The notes under the pieces were generated by a model, which was not told the DNA's origin, ran no database searches, and was given only the letters and a program-made list of their open reading frames with translations. Source: an uncultured Blautia sp. (lineage in GTDB: Bacteria; Bacillota; Clostridia; Lachnospirales; Lachnospiraceae). Taken from it: a stretch of DNA of 42,842 nucleotides. Location of the stretch: the NCBI GenBank assembly GCA_934394545.1, contig CAKRRG010000019.1, positions 1 through 42,842 of the forward strand, written 5' to 3'. A program made the translations under genes and the position numbers. Below are positions 22,659 through 32,179 of the stretch, one piece after another; the stretch's first letter is position 1; each line of letters starts with the position of its first letter.

Positions 22659-24917
22659 ATGAAAGCTTTAGAAGCAATGATTCAGGACATGTTCCACAAA
22701 GACTGCGCTACATGCACAAATCAGGAAGTATATGAGGCACTCCTCACCTATACCAAAGAACAGTTAGCAGCAAAAGGATATCACGATGGCAAGAAAAAAA
22801 TCTATTATATTTCTGCAGAATTTCTTATCGGAAAGCTGCTTTCCAACAATCTGATCAACCTTGGCATCTATGATGAAGTAGCAGAATATCTGAAAGAAAA
22901 TGGCAAATCTCTTGCAGAAATCGAGTCCGTTGAACCAGAACCATCACTTGGAAACGGTGGTCTTGGACGTCTTGCTGCATGTTTTCTGGACTCTATCGCA
23001 ACACTTGGATTGCCAGGTGAAGGTATCGGTCTGAACTATCACCTTGGTCTTTTCAAGCAGGTTTTTGAGGACAATCTTCAGCACGAAGTACCAAATCCAT
23101 GGATCACACCAGATTCCTGGTTAAACGCTACAGATGTAACTTATATGGTTCCTTTCAGAGGCTTTTCCCTGAAATCCACCATGTATAATATTGATGTTGC
23201 AGGCTATGAGAATAAAGCAATTCGCCTTCGTCTTTTTGATATTGATCTGGCAGATGAATCCATGGTTCATGATGGAATCTCCTTCAACAAAAAAGATATT
23301 CTTCATAACCTGACTCTGTTCCTATACCCGGATGACAGTGATGAAGATGGACGTAAGCTTCGAGTTTATCAGCAGTATTTCATGGTAAGCAATGCTGCCC
23401 AGTTGATTCTGGATGAAGCCATTTCTAAGGGAAGTAATCTTCACGATCTGGCTGATTATGCGGTTGTTCAGATCAATGATACACATCCTAGTATGATCAT
23501 TCCTGAGTTTATCCGCCTTCTTGGTGAGCGCGGAATTGCCTTTGATGAAGCAGCCGATATCGTTTCCCACGTATGTGCTTACACCAACCATACCATTCTT
23601 GCAGAAGCTCTTGAGAAATGGCCGATTCATTACCTGGAGGACATTGTTCCACAGCTTGTTCCGATCATCCGTAAGCTTGACGAGAAAGTAAAAGCCAAAT
23701 ATCCGGCTGAGAATCTTGCCATTATCGACAGTAATAATCTGGTTCATATGGCGCATATGGATATTCACTATGGCTTCTCAATCAATGGTGTTGCAGCTCT
23801 TCATACTGAGATTTTGAAAAACTCTGAGCTTCACCAGTTTTATGAAATTTATCCTGAAAAATTCAATAATAAAACCAATGGTATTACCTTCCGCCGCTGG
23901 TTAATGTATTGTAATCAGCCACTTACCAAATTGATTTCTTCTTTAATCGGAGATGGATACAAGAAAGATGCCGATGAATTAAAGAAGCTTCTGGAATACA
24001 AAGATGACCAGAAAGTTCTGGATCAGTTATTAGAGATTAAAACAAATGCCAAGAAAATCTGCAAGGATTTTGTGCTGAATAACACAGGCATTGAAATTGA
24101 TGAAAACAGTGTTTTTGATATCCAGATCAAACGACTTCATGAGTATAAACGTCAGCAGTTAAATGCACTTTATATCATTTATAAATATCTGGAAATTAAA
24201 GAAGGAAAGAAACCGGAAAGACCGATTACTTTCATCTTTGGTGCAAAAGCAGCACCTGCATATTACATTGCAAAGGATATCATTCATCTGCTTCTGACAC
24301 TGGAAACTTTGATCAAAAATGATCCGGATGTCGCTCCTTATATGAAGCTGGTTATGGTAGAAAACTACAATGTAAGTGCTGCTGAAAAACTGATTCCGGC
24401 ATGCGATATTTCTGAACAGATCTCTCTTGCTTCCAAAGAGGCAAGTGGTACCGGAAACATGAAATTTATGCTGAATGGTGCCATTACTCTTGGTACTATG
24501 GACGGCGCAAATGTTGAGATCAGTGATCTGGTTGGCAAGGATAATATTTATATTTTTGGTGAATCCAGTGACGAAATAATCAAACATTATGAGAAAATGG
24601 ATTATAATTCCAGAGCAATTTATGAAGGAGATGCTGACATTAAAAAATATGTAGATTTCATTGTCAGTGAGCCGATGCTGAAGCTTGGTAAGGAAGAACA
24701 CCTTAGAAACTTCTATAACGAGCTTTTAAATAAAGACTGGTTTATGACCTTACTGGATCTGAAAGATTATATTAAAGTCAAGGATCAGGTATTTGCAGAC
24801 TATGAAGACCGCAACAGCTGGGCGAAAAAAATGCTGGTAAATATCGCAGAAGCCGGATTCTTCTCCTCTGACAGAACAATTGCACAATATAACAAAGATA
24901 TCTGGCATTTGAACTAA
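22659..24917 (+). CDS. glgP: Glycogen/maltodextrin phosphorylase
   Basis: This 752-residue PLP enzyme releases glucose-1-phosphate from alpha-1,4-glucans. Blocks visible are [44 protein letters not shown], and the PLP site [14 protein letters not shown] with the Schiff-base lysine K602. Length is slightly short compared with allosteric eukaryotic forms, as is usual in bacteria. The start at 22659 (MKALEAM) is chosen because AAAGGAG lies 8 bases upstream; the longer frame from 22623 has no site. A strong terminator follows. Confidence 0.95.
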   Translation: MKALEAMIQDMFHKDCATCTNQEVYEALLTYTKEQLAAKGYHDGKKKIYYISAEFLIGKLLSNNLINLGIYDEVAEYLKENGKSLAEIESVEPEPSLGNGGLGRLAACFLDSIATLGLPGEGIGLNYHLGLFKQVFEDNLQHEVPNPWITPDSWLNATDVTYMVPFRGFSLKSTMYNIDVAGYENKAIRLRLFDIDLADESMVHDGISFNKKDILHNLTLFLYPDDSDEDGRKLRVYQQYFMVSNAAQLILDEAISKGSNLHDLADYAVVQINDTHPSMIIPEFIRLLGERGIAFDEAADIVSHVCAYTNHTILAEALEKWPIHYLEDIVPQLVPIIRKLDEKVKAKYPAENLAIIDSNNLVHMAHMDIHYGFSINGVAALHTEILKNSELHQFYEIYPEKFNNKTNGITFRRWLMYCNQPLTKLISSLIGDGYKKDADELKKLLEYKDDQKVLDQLLEIKTNAKKICKDFVLNNTGIEIDENSVFDIQIKRLHEYKRQQLNALYIIYKYLEIKEGKKPERPITFIFGAKAAPAYYIAKDIIHLLLTLETLIKNDPDVAPYMKLVMVENYNVSAAEKLIPACDISEQISLASKEASGTGNMKFMLNGAITLGTMDGANVEISDLVGKDNIYIFGESSDEIIKHYEKMDYNSRAIYEGDADIKKYVDFIVSEPMLKLGKEEHLRNFYNELLNKDWFMTLLDLKDYIKVKDQVFADYEDRNSWAKKMLVNIAEAGFFSSDRTIAQYNKDIWHLN

Positions 24918-24923
24918 CAATTT

Positions 24924-24966
24924 ACATCCCGTAGTAGTATAATAAAACTGCTACGGGATGTTTTTT
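24924..24966 (+). terminator. Terminator of the glycogen phosphorylase gene
   Basis: CATCCCGTAGTAGT (24925-24938) pairs with ACTGCTACGGGATG (24947-24960), with one wobble pair, and is followed by TTTTTT. Confidence 0.9.
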
Positions 24967-25020
24967 CATTTTATCCGCGAAATAAAATACACAATACGAT
25001 TGTTTTCAGAAAGGAATGTT

Positions 25021-25659
25021 ATGACAAAAGAAGAACTTGCTCTTGAAGTAATAGATCGATTAAAAAAAGAATATCCTCTGGCAGACTGCACGCTTGATTA
25101 TGACGAAGCGTGGAAGCTGCTGGTAAGTGTACGGCTTGCAGCGCAGTGTACAGATGCCAGAGTCAATGTGGTAGTCCAGGATCTGTATGCAAAATATCCG
25201 GATGTAGCTTCACTTGCTGCTGCCACCCCTGAGGAAATCGAGGCTATTATAAAGCCTTGCGGTCTGGGAAAAAGTAAAGCCAGGGACATCAGTGCCTGCA
25301 TGAAAATTCTTCATGAAAAATATCAGGATAATGTCCCTTGCGATTTTGACGCCCTTCTTGCACTTCCAGGTGTGGGACGCAAAAGCGCCAACCTGATCAT
25401 GGGAGATGTATTTGGCAAGCCGGCCATTGTCACTGACACCCACTGCATTCGTCTCACCAATCGAATTGGACTTGTAGACGGCATTAAAGATCCCAGAAAA
25501 GTAGAAATGGCTCTGTGGAAAATCATTCCACCGGAAGAGGGAAATGACTTCTGTCATCGCCTGGTAAACCATGGCCGTGAAGTCTGTACTGCAAGAACAA
25601 AGCCTTATTGTGACAGATGCTGTCTTTCTGATATTTGCGCCAAAAACGGATTAAGCTAA
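25021..25659 (+). CDS. nth: Endonuclease III (DNA glycosylase/AP lyase)
   Basis: This 212-residue base-excision repair enzyme removes oxidised pyrimidines. The helix-hairpin-helix is LPGVGRKSANLIMG with catalytic Lys121; catalytic Asp139 is in VTDTHCIRL. The C-terminal iron-sulfur ligands are C189, C197, C200 and C206, a C-x7-C-x2-C-x5-C spacing, one residue longer in the first gap than the common C-x6. The start at 25021 has AAAGGA upstream. The stop overlaps the convergent permease gene by 9 bases with no terminator in between. Confidence 0.95.
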   Translation: MTKEELALEVIDRLKKEYPLADCTLDYDEAWKLLVSVRLAAQCTDARVNVVVQDLYAKYPDVASLAAATPEEIEAIIKPCGLGKSKARDISACMKILHEKYQDNVPCDFDALLALPGVGRKSANLIMGDVFGKPAIVTDTHCIRLTNRIGLVDGIKDPRKVEMALWKIIPPEEGNDFCHRLVNHGREVCTARTKPYCDRCCLSDICAKNGLS

Positions 25660-26418
25660 TATTTTTCCCAATATAACCATAAAAAGCTTCTCAAACCCTA
25701 CGCTCACTGCAATGATTATGATCGTCCATGCAAACAGATCCGGTGTCTCCAGATAGACCTTGGCTTTGTATAATTTTTCACCAATGGAGCCAGTTGGAAT
25801 CCCGATAACCTCGGCGGCGATTCCTGCCTTCCAGCACAGTCCCAGTCCCAGCTTACATGCTGTAGCTACATAGGGCTGCACCTGTGAGAGGTATACAAAT
25901 TCCACCTTTTTTAGAAGCCCTGCACCAAAAGAGTCGGCCATCTCCAGAAGCTGTTTATCTGTCTGTCTGATTCCTTCCAGAATATTCGTAAAGACTACTG
26001 GAAAAACCATTAAAAATGAAATAAAAACAGATAGATTTCTGGATGGAATCCAGATCAGACACAGAATAATAAATGATGCAACCGGAGTCGCTTTTATCAC
26101 AATGATCAGTGGTTCCATCAGCATTTCCACAGCCAAAAAGCCGCTGGAAAGCGCTGCCAAAGCAGTACCCAGAATCAACGCCAGAAAAAATCCAAGGATG
26201 ATCCTTCCGAAACTAAATGCTATGGATTTCCAGAAATCTTTCAGTATGACCAATTCTGTAAGTCTTTTTATAACAGAAACAGGAGATGCCAAAAGGATCT
26301 CCTGCTTCAGCCACATACTGGCAAGCTGCCATACAATTATCCATACAGCAGCCCCCATAACTTTATAACATGTTCGATATTTAATTTTATGATCAGCGTT
26401 TGTAATAGAAGTCCTCAT
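25651..26418 (-). CDS. ABC transporter permease (SsuC/ThiX-like)
   Basis: This 255-residue inner-membrane protein has about six hydrophobic segments and is of the BPD-transport type. The EAA loop is visible around LLEMADSFGAGLLKKVEFVYLS, with FPVVFTNILEGI before it. It resembles permeases for sulfonate, taurine or thiamine precursors (SsuC/TauC/ThiX). The start at 26418 (MRTSITNAD) has GGAGG 11 bases upstream and overlaps the binding-protein gene by 26 bases; the frame up to 26457 lies inside that gene. No ATPase gene is nearby. Confidence 0.85.
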   Translation of the reverse strand: MRTSITNADHKIKYRTCYKVMGAAVWIIVWQLASMWLKQEILLASPVSVIKRLTELVILKDFWKSIAFSFGRIILGFFLALILGTALAALSSGFLAVEMLMEPLIIVIKATPVASFIILCLIWIPSRNLSVFISFLMVFPVVFTNILEGIRQTDKQLLEMADSFGAGLLKKVEFVYLSQVQPYVATACKLGLGLCWKAGIAAEVIGIPTGSIGEKLYKAKVYLETPDLFAWTIIIIAVSVGFEKLFMVILGKILA

Positions 26419-27430
26419 CTGGCAACTGACCTCCGATGGTTTCCGGATTCTGCTCATTTAATGTATTCAGATAGCCGGAAAGAATGGTCTGCATTTCATC
26501 ACCTTCCACAAATACAATGCTGCACTCCGGAATGGCTTTAACCGCAACCTCAGCTGGAATAATATCATGATTTCCAATAATCTCAGCAGCTGCTTCTGTA
26601 TCAGAATTTACAAATTCCACAGAATTCTTGTATGCATCCATAAATGCATCCACATCTGCTTCATGCTCCTTCAGGTAATCGTTTCTGGCAATAACAACAC
26701 CTGTTACCAGCTTGCTTCCATCTGTCACAGAAGACTCCCAAAGTTCATTCAGATCCAGAGCCACACGAAGGTTTTCATTCTTCATAAGAGCTGTGGTTAC
26801 AAAGGGCTGAGGAAGAAGTCCCACTGCTGTCTGATCTTCCGCAAGAGCAGCTACAACCTCTGCATGTTCAGACTTGTATTCAAGCGTTACATCCTTCTCA
26901 GGATCCAATCCATTAGACTCCAGAACAGAATTCAATGCATACTCCGGAGTTGCACCTTTGCCGCTGGCATAAATCGTCTTCCCCTTTAAATCTTCCACAG
27001 ACTGAATGGAATTTCCGTTCTCTACCAGGTACAAAACACCTAAAGTATTCACTGCCAGTACACTAACACCCTTGTCTGTTTTCTGATACAAAACAGAAGC
27101 AAGATTAGATGGAACCGCAGCCACATCCACCTGTCCCTGAACAATCATCGGAACGATTTCATCCGGGGATGCAGAAATAGAAAACTCATAATTATCATCA
27201 TCAAGAAGCTGGGCCATTCCCATTGCAGTTGGGCCTTTTAACGCTCCTATTTTCATCACAGGACTATCCGAATCAACCTCATCGGCTACTATATCCTTTT
27301 CTTCTGATTCCTGGTCTGTTTCCCCATTTTCTTCCTTCTGTGCCTCAGCCAATACCAAGCTTGTGCTTCCGGCAAGTGTACCAACACTAAGTGCAGCAGC
27401 CATAACCCATGATAACGCTCTTCTCTTCAT
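26393..27430 (-). CDS. ABC transporter substrate-binding protein (NMT1/SsuA-like)
   Basis: This 345-residue secreted binding protein starts MKRRALSWVMAAALSVGTLA, a classical signal peptide ending near LVLAEA. It lacks a lipobox cysteine, which is unusual for a Gram-positive binding protein. A short acidic linker (residues 30-58) precedes the periplasmic-type fold with VDVAAVPSNLASVLY, DLKGKTIYASGKGATPEY and LLPQPFVTTALM, as in NMT1/SsuA-like proteins. Ligand unknown. The start at 27430 has AAGGAAG upstream. It follows the fabT-like gene by 61 bases. Confidence 0.85.
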   Translation of the reverse strand: MKRRALSWVMAAALSVGTLAGSTSLVLAEAQKEENGETDQESEEKDIVADEVDSDSPVMKIGALKGPTAMGMAQLLDDDNYEFSISASPDEIVPMIVQGQVDVAAVPSNLASVLYQKTDKGVSVLAVNTLGVLYLVENGNSIQSVEDLKGKTIYASGKGATPEYALNSVLESNGLDPEKDVTLEYKSEHAEVVAALAEDQTAVGLLPQPFVTTALMKNENLRVALDLNELWESSVTDGSKLVTGVVIARNDYLKEHEADVDAFMDAYKNSVEFVNSDTEAAAEIIGNHDIIPAEVAVKAIPECSIVFVEGDEMQTILSGYLNTLNEQNPETIGGQLPDEDFYYKR

Positions 27431-27491
27431 AGATCTTCCTTTCCGGATTTTTTCAAATCCAATGTGAACAATTTGTCTCATTTTATCGTTA

Positions 27492-27929
27492 TTACGATTT
27501 ATACTGCCTGAAAAAAAGTGTCAGACTGTCCAGTGCTTTGGCAAGAACAATTGCTTCCTTCTCATCTAACACATTCAGCACCGCATCCGTCATCTTACGG
27601 TGAAATTCTGCATGATGGTGGTATGCTTTTCTCCCTTTCAATGTAAGATGGATAAAAACTACACGGCGATCCTGCTCACTGCGTTCCCGCGTCGTATAGC
27701 CTTTTTTTACCAGACTGTTCATGGAAGTCGTCAGGGAACCTACTGTGATATTCAGCTTGGCAGCAATGTCTGACATTTTATTTCCGCCAAGACCTACTGC
27801 CTCAATAATGTGCATATCATTATTGGTGATATCCTTATACTCTTCCGTGATAATCGCCTGTTCTTCCAGCTCCATGATCTCATTAAACAGATGCACCAGT
27901 ACATCATTAATAACTTCCCTGTTCTCCAC
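27492..27929 (-). CDS. fabT: MarR-family regulator, FabT-like
   Basis: This 145-residue winged-helix protein has NDMHIIEAVGLGGNKMSDIA, then LNITVGSLTTSMNSLVKKG (recognition helix) and the wing REQDRR-like segment SEQDRRVVFIHLTLKGRKAY. In streptococci FabT, with acyl-ACP as co-repressor, represses the fab genes from a TTTGA-type palindrome. Here the gene is at the distal end of the fab operon instead of the start. A FabT-like palindrome lies over the fabH promoter, supporting the assignment. It starts 96 bases after accDA and may also have its own promoter. Confidence 0.8.
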   Translation of the reverse strand: MENREVINDVLVHLFNEIMELEEQAIITEEYKDITNNDMHIIEAVGLGGNKMSDIAAKLNITVGSLTTSMNSLVKKGYTTRERSEQDRRVVFIHLTLKGRKAYHHHAEFHRKMTDAVLNVLDEKEAIVLAKALDSLTLFFRQYKS

Positions 27930-27991
27930 TCTTTTCTCTCCTATTCGGACAACACTATTTTTACAATGCAGCCAAGCAAATATTTACGGTC

Positions 27992-28001
27992 AGTATATCA
28001 C
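27992..28001 (-). promoter_or_regulatory. Possible extended -10 promoter of the fabT-like gene
   Basis: On the minus strand GTGATATACT (28001-27992) is a TGnTATACT extended -10. The same 10-mer occurs in the fabH promoter. No well-spaced -35 is present, since TTGTAG is 20 bases away. No TTTGA palindrome is seen here. Confidence 0.35.
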
Positions 28002-28025
28002 AATTCGGTTTGTTTTTCTACAATT

Positions 28026-29750
28026 TTACATTTTTCTATAACGATTATAGCGTCTATTCAGCAATTTTTCCAAATTAAAATCTTGATAAGTTTCCAGGAA
28101 ATCACCTATCTTCTCCTTCAGAAGTTCCATAACAGCCATCATATTTTCTCTGGTAAGAGGTTCTTTTTCAGGAATTACCTGTTCAATTATCCCTAACTTT
28201 TTCAAATCTGCGGCAGTCAGCTTCATCACTTCTGCGGCTTCCTTGGCCTTCCCACTGTCCTTCCATAAAATTGAAGCAAAGCCTTCTGGAGATAGAATGG
28301 AATATACAGAGTTTTCCATCATCCATACCTCATCCCCAGCTGCAAGAGCAAGTGCTCCTCCACTTCCGCCTTCTCCGATTACAATGGATAACACAGGAAT
28401 TTTAAGCCCTGAAAGCTCAAAAAGATTTCTGGCAATTGCTTCTCCCTGTCCTCGTTCTTCCGCTTCCAACCCGCAAAAAGCACCGGGAGTGTCCACCAGA
28501 CCAATCACAGGCCGGCCAAATTTTTCAGCCTGTTTCATAAGGCGTAATGATTTGCGATAGCCTTCTGGAGAAACCATACCGAAATTATGGGCAATATTTT
28601 CTTTTGTTCCATTTCCTTTTTCCTGTACAAGTAAAGTAACAGGAATTCCGTTAAAATACCCGATTCCGCCAATCAAAGCAGGATCATCCCCAAAAAGCCG
28701 GTCACCATGCAGTTCTGTGAAATGATCAAACAACCAGGGAATGTAATCCTTTCCTGTTGGGCGTTCTTTGCTCCTGGCCAGTGAAACATGTTCCCAGGCA
28801 GATTTTTGCGATATACAAGTTGCATTCGTTATCGTTTCTGTCAAAGTTTGCAGGCTCTTTTCCATGTTTCTCTGCTTTTTTTCATCTTGTACAGAGTTAT
28901 TTTTACAATGCATTTTCAAAAGCTCAGCCAGCGTATCTTTCATATCTCTTCGTTCTACGATCTGGTCAATAAAACCATGTTCAAGAAGAAATTCGGATCT
29001 TTGAAAACCCTTTGGAAGCTTCTGACGAATGGTCTGTTCAATCACTCTTGGACCTGCAAAACCGATCAACGCTCCAGGTTCTGCCAGGATAATATCTCCA
29101 AGCATAGCAAAGCTGGCTGTTACGCCGCCAGTCGTAGGATTTGTAAGCACACTGATGTATAAAAGACCTGCATCACTATGTCTTTTTAATGCAGCCGAAG
29201 TCTTTGCCATCTGCATTAAGGACACAATTCCCTCCTGCATTCTGGCTCCTCCGGAGCAGGCAAAAATCACAACAGGAAGCCCTTCATCTGTTGCTCGTTC
29301 CACTGCCCGGGCAATTTTTTCTCCTACATTTTCCCCCATGCTTGCCATGAGAAAACGACTGTCACACACGCCAAGAGCCACAGATACGCCTCCGATTCTG
29401 GCTTTTCCGGTGACAATTGCCTCATCAAGCTGCGTCTTCTCCTGAAGTTTTTTTACCTTATCTTCATAGCCTTTATAAGACAACGGATTGATGATTTCCA
29501 TCACCGGATCCCATTCTTCGAAGGTCCCTTCATCTACTATCATTTCAAGTCTTCGTCTTGCATGAACGCGAAAATAATTTCCACAATGCGGGCAGATGTA
29601 GTTGTTTTTTTTCACCTCATCCACAAAAACAGCAGCCTTGCAAGCATTACATTTTTTTAGCATTCCGTCCGGTACTTCCGGTCTTACTTCTGCATCCGCA
29701 CATGCAGATGGAGCAGAAATTGTTCGTTTAAAGGCATATCTAAGCTTCAT
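28026..29750 (-). CDS. accDA: Fused acetyl-CoA carboxylase carboxyltransferase (AccD-AccA)
   Basis: This 574-residue single chain carries the beta and alpha carboxyltransferase subunits that move CO2 from carboxybiotin to acetyl-CoA. The N-terminal half is AccD: zinc ribbon CNACK and CPHCG (about 34-56), then IFACSGGARMQEG and TNPTTGGVTASFA. A variable linker (about 285-320) leads to the AccA half with FTELHGDRLFGDDPALIGG, VDTPGAFCGLEAEERGQGEA and IGEGGSGGALAL. Subunits are separate in most bacteria, but fused forms are known in some Clostridia. The start overlaps the accC stop by 11 bases. Confidence 0.93.
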   Translation of the reverse strand: MKLRYAFKRTISAPSACADAEVRPEVPDGMLKKCNACKAAVFVDEVKKNNYICPHCGNYFRVHARRRLEMIVDEGTFEEWDPVMEIINPLSYKGYEDKVKKLQEKTQLDEAIVTGKARIGGVSVALGVCDSRFLMASMGENVGEKIARAVERATDEGLPVVIFACSGGARMQEGIVSLMQMAKTSAALKRHSDAGLLYISVLTNPTTGGVTASFAMLGDIILAEPGALIGFAGPRVIEQTIRQKLPKGFQRSEFLLEHGFIDQIVERRDMKDTLAELLKMHCKNNSVQDEKKQRNMEKSLQTLTETITNATCISQKSAWEHVSLARSKERPTGKDYIPWLFDHFTELHGDRLFGDDPALIGGIGYFNGIPVTLLVQEKGNGTKENIAHNFGMVSPEGYRKSLRLMKQAEKFGRPVIGLVDTPGAFCGLEAEERGQGEAIARNLFELSGLKIPVLSIVIGEGGSGGALALAAGDEVWMMENSVYSILSPEGFASILWKDSGKAKEAAEVMKLTAADLKKLGIIEQVIPEKEPLTRENMMAVMELLKEKIGDFLETYQDFNLEKLLNRRYNRYRKM

Positions 29751-31104
29751 TTACCTTCACTCCTCCAATCTGGTGGCTTTCCAGAAAACCGATGTCAAAT
29801 ACACCCTTCTGATAATCCGGATCGTTCATAATTTCAAACTGATAATCCACATTTGTGTCTACCCCCTGAATGATCACCTCTCCAAGAGCACTCTTCATTT
29901 TTGCAATTGCTTCTTCTCTGTTATTCCCATGTACGATCAGTTTTGCAAGCATAGAATCATAATACGGGGGAATCTGATAACCACTGTAAATTCCTGTATC
30001 TACACGTATTCCCTGTCCTCCAGGAAGATGTAAATCTGTTATTGTTCCCGGTGAAGGACGGAAATTTTTCCATGGATTTTCCGCATTAATACGACATTCT
30101 ATAGCATGTCCCTGAATGTGAACATCCTTTTGTGAAAAAGACAATGGTTCCCCCGAAGCAATTCTTAATTGTTCCTTTACAAGATCCAATCCGGTAACCC
30201 ATTCTGTAACAGGATGCTCTACCTGAATACGGGTATTCATTTCCATAAAATAAAACTTTCCCGTCTTTTCAAGAAGAAATTCAATGGTTCCGGCATTTAC
30301 ATAATGCGCCGCTTTTGCAGCTTTTACGGCAGCATTTCCCATCTCTTTCCTCAGTTCCTCCGACACTGCCATAGAGGGAGATTCCTCAATCATTTTCTGA
30401 TGATTACGCTGAATCGAGCAGTCTCGTTCTCCCAAATGTACTACATTCCCCTGATTGTCTGCAAGAATCTGGAACTCGATATGCCTTGGATGCTCCACAA
30501 AATGCTCGATATACATCGTTCCATCCCCAAATGCAATCTGAGATTCCTTCTGGGCCGTAAGAAATGCCAGTTCGAATTCCTCAGGAGAAAAGGCGGTTCG
30601 CATACCTTTTCCGCCGCCTCCAAGAGCCGCTTTTATAATAACCGGATAACCAATTTTTTCTGCTTCTTCTGCCCCTGTCTGAACATCTAAGATAGCCTTT
30701 GCAGTACCTGGAATGACTGGCACACCCGCTGCTTCCATAGTATTTCTGGCAACCTGTTTGTTGCCAAGATTCTGTATCACCTGGAAGGGTGGACCAACAA
30801 ACAGGATCCCGCACTGCTGACAGATCTGAGCAAATCTGGCATTTTCAGATAAGAAACCAAAACCTGGATGTATGGCATCTGCACCAGATACAATTGCTGC
30901 GCTGATAATGCTTTCCATATTCAGATAGCTTTTTACAGAGGGGCCCGGTCCGATACAGATTGCTTCATCTGCAAGCTGTGTGTGCAGACTGTCTTTGTCT
31001 GCTTCAGAATAAACTGCAACAGCCTCGATTCCCATTTCCCGGCATGCCCGGATAATTCTCACTGCAATTTCTCCCCTGTTTGCAATTAATAACTTTCTGA
31101 TCAT
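29740..31104 (-). CDS. accC: Acetyl-CoA carboxylase, biotin carboxylase subunit
   Basis: This 454-residue ATP-grasp enzyme carboxylates biotin on AccB. Visible are KLLIANRGEIAVRIIRA at the N-terminus, KAALGGGGKGMR (ATP lid), YIEHFVEHPRHIEFQ, GERDCSIQRNHQKMIEESP and MEMNTRIQVEHPVTEW. The start at 31104 (MIRKLL) has AGGAGGGG 9 bases upstream; the longer frame has no site. It is translationally coupled to accDA downstream. The 87-base gap before it, after fabZ, holds a 31-bp hairpin repeat. Confidence 0.95.
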   Translation of the reverse strand: MIRKLLIANRGEIAVRIIRACREMGIEAVAVYSEADKDSLHTQLADEAICIGPGPSVKSYLNMESIISAAIVSGADAIHPGFGFLSENARFAQICQQCGILFVGPPFQVIQNLGNKQVARNTMEAAGVPVIPGTAKAILDVQTGAEEAEKIGYPVIIKAALGGGGKGMRTAFSPEEFELAFLTAQKESQIAFGDGTMYIEHFVEHPRHIEFQILADNQGNVVHLGERDCSIQRNHQKMIEESPSMAVSEELRKEMGNAAVKAAKAAHYVNAGTIEFLLEKTGKFYFMEMNTRIQVEHPVTEWVTGLDLVKEQLRIASGEPLSFSQKDVHIQGHAIECRINAENPWKNFRPSPGTITDLHLPGGQGIRVDTGIYSGYQIPPYYDSMLAKLIVHGNNREEAIAKMKSALGEVIIQGVDTNVDYQFEIMNDPDYQKGVFDIGFLESHQIGGVKVNEA

Positions 31105-31147
31105 AACTTCACCCCTCCTGGTAACAATTCCCAAATTTATTTTACAA

Positions 31148-31178
31148 TCAAGCGGATATTCCAGGTCCGCTTCGCTAC
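31148..31178 (-). repeat. 31-bp hairpin repeat, copy A (fabZ-accC gap)
   Basis: Identical over 31 bases to 36101-36131. On the minus strand it forms a stem AAGCGGA with TCCGCTT around a 9-base loop. It begins 14 bases after the fabZ stop and has no T-run, so it is not a standard terminator. Confidence 0.8.
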
Positions 31179-31191
31179 TTACTTGCTTCCG

Positions 31192-31620
31192 TTAACCTAC
31201 CATAAAGGTAAGTTCGGCTTTCACAACAACCTTTCCATCTACAGTAGCAACCGCTTCTCCAACACCCATAGGTCCCTTTTCTTTAATGACCTTCATTTCC
31301 AGTTTCAATTTATCACCAGGCTGTACTTTTCCCTTGAAACGGCATTTATCAATACCGCCAAAATAAGCAATTTTACCTTTATTTTCCGGTTTGGAAAGGA
31401 TAGCAACTGCACCTGTTTGAGCCAATGCTTCCACGATCAGAACACCTGGCATTACCGGCTCCTGCGGAAAATGCCCCTTAAAAAAATCTTCACGAAAGGT
31501 AACACATTTATAGCCTACAGCAAACTCTCCAGGCTGATAATCTTCGATGTAATCCACCAGAAGAAAAGGATGACGATGGGGAAGAATTTCTTCAATTTGT
31601 TTTATATTTAAGTGATTCAT
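31192..31620 (-). CDS. fabZ: 3-hydroxyacyl-ACP dehydratase
   Basis: This 142-residue hot-dog-fold enzyme dehydrates 3-hydroxyacyl-ACP to trans-2-enoyl-ACP. Catalytic His15 is in LPHRHPFLLVD and Glu64 is in MPGVLIVEALAQTGA. The start at 31620 (MNHLN) is chosen for AGGAG 7 bases upstream. Position between accB and accC matches the streptococcal fab gene order. No separate fabA, fabB or fabM is in the window, so how double bonds are retained for unsaturated fatty acids is not evident here. Confidence 0.95.
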   Translation of the reverse strand: MNHLNIKQIEEILPHRHPFLLVDYIEDYQPGEFAVGYKCVTFREDFFKGHFPQEPVMPGVLIVEALAQTGAVAILSKPENKGKIAYFGGIDKCRFKGKVQPGDKLKLEMKVIKEKGPMGVGEAVATVDGKVVVKAELTFMVG

Positions 31621-31670
31621 ATTTACTCCTGTTTCACAAAATAACAATTTTTATCTGAGGATATACCATT

Positions 31671-32165
31671 TTACCGAATGACAAATAATGGCTGTCCATA
31701 CTCTACCGGCTGACCATTTTCCACCAGAATTTCTGTAATTTCGCCATCAAAATCACTCTCAATATCATTCATTAATTTCATGGCTTCTACAATAGCAAGA
31801 ACCTGGCCTTTTTTCACTTTATCCCCTTGTTTCACAAAGGCGGGAGCCTCCTCAGACGGAGCCGCATAGAAGGTTCCTACCAAAGGAGATTTCACAATAT
31901 TTCCGGCTGGTTCCGAAGCAGAAGGCTGCGCATTGTCTGCTTCTAAAATATCTGGTGTTTCCGTTTTGCTTACGGGCAGATGATTTTCAATCATTGTGCT
32001 ATCTTTTACGCCTGCTAATGATGTATTTGTCATCATTCCAGGTATGATCACCGGTGCAATTTTATTATTTAAAGTCAGTTTAAATCCATCACCTTCGTAA
32101 CAAAAAGACTCTAAATGAGAGGAAGAAACATGGTCAACCAGTTTTAAAATCTGTTCAAATTCCAT
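31671..32165 (-). CDS. accB: Biotin carboxyl carrier protein
   Basis: This 164-residue carrier has an N-terminal helical region, a variable Pro/Ser/Glu-rich linker (about 55-90), and a C-terminal biotinyl domain with EAMKLMN, where Lys130 is the biotinylation site. KSPLVGTFYAAPSEEAPAFV is also typical. The product shuttles carboxybiotin between AccC and AccDA. It is the expected substrate of the BirA at 14210-15193. It starts 14 bases after fabF. Confidence 0.95.
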   Translation of the reverse strand: MEFEQILKLVDHVSSSHLESFCYEGDGFKLTLNNKIAPVIIPGMMTNTSLAGVKDSTMIENHLPVSKTETPDILEADNAQPSASEPAGNIVKSPLVGTFYAAPSEEAPAFVKQGDKVKKGQVLAIVEAMKLMNDIESDFDGEITEILVENGQPVEYGQPLFVIR

Positions 32166-32179
32166 TGTGTATTTTCCTC

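Noticed and set aside
27430..27481. Hairpin GGATTT/AAATCC before the binding-protein gene as a terminator
   Set aside because: The stem is only 6 bp and is followed by the purine-rich ribosome site, not a T-run.
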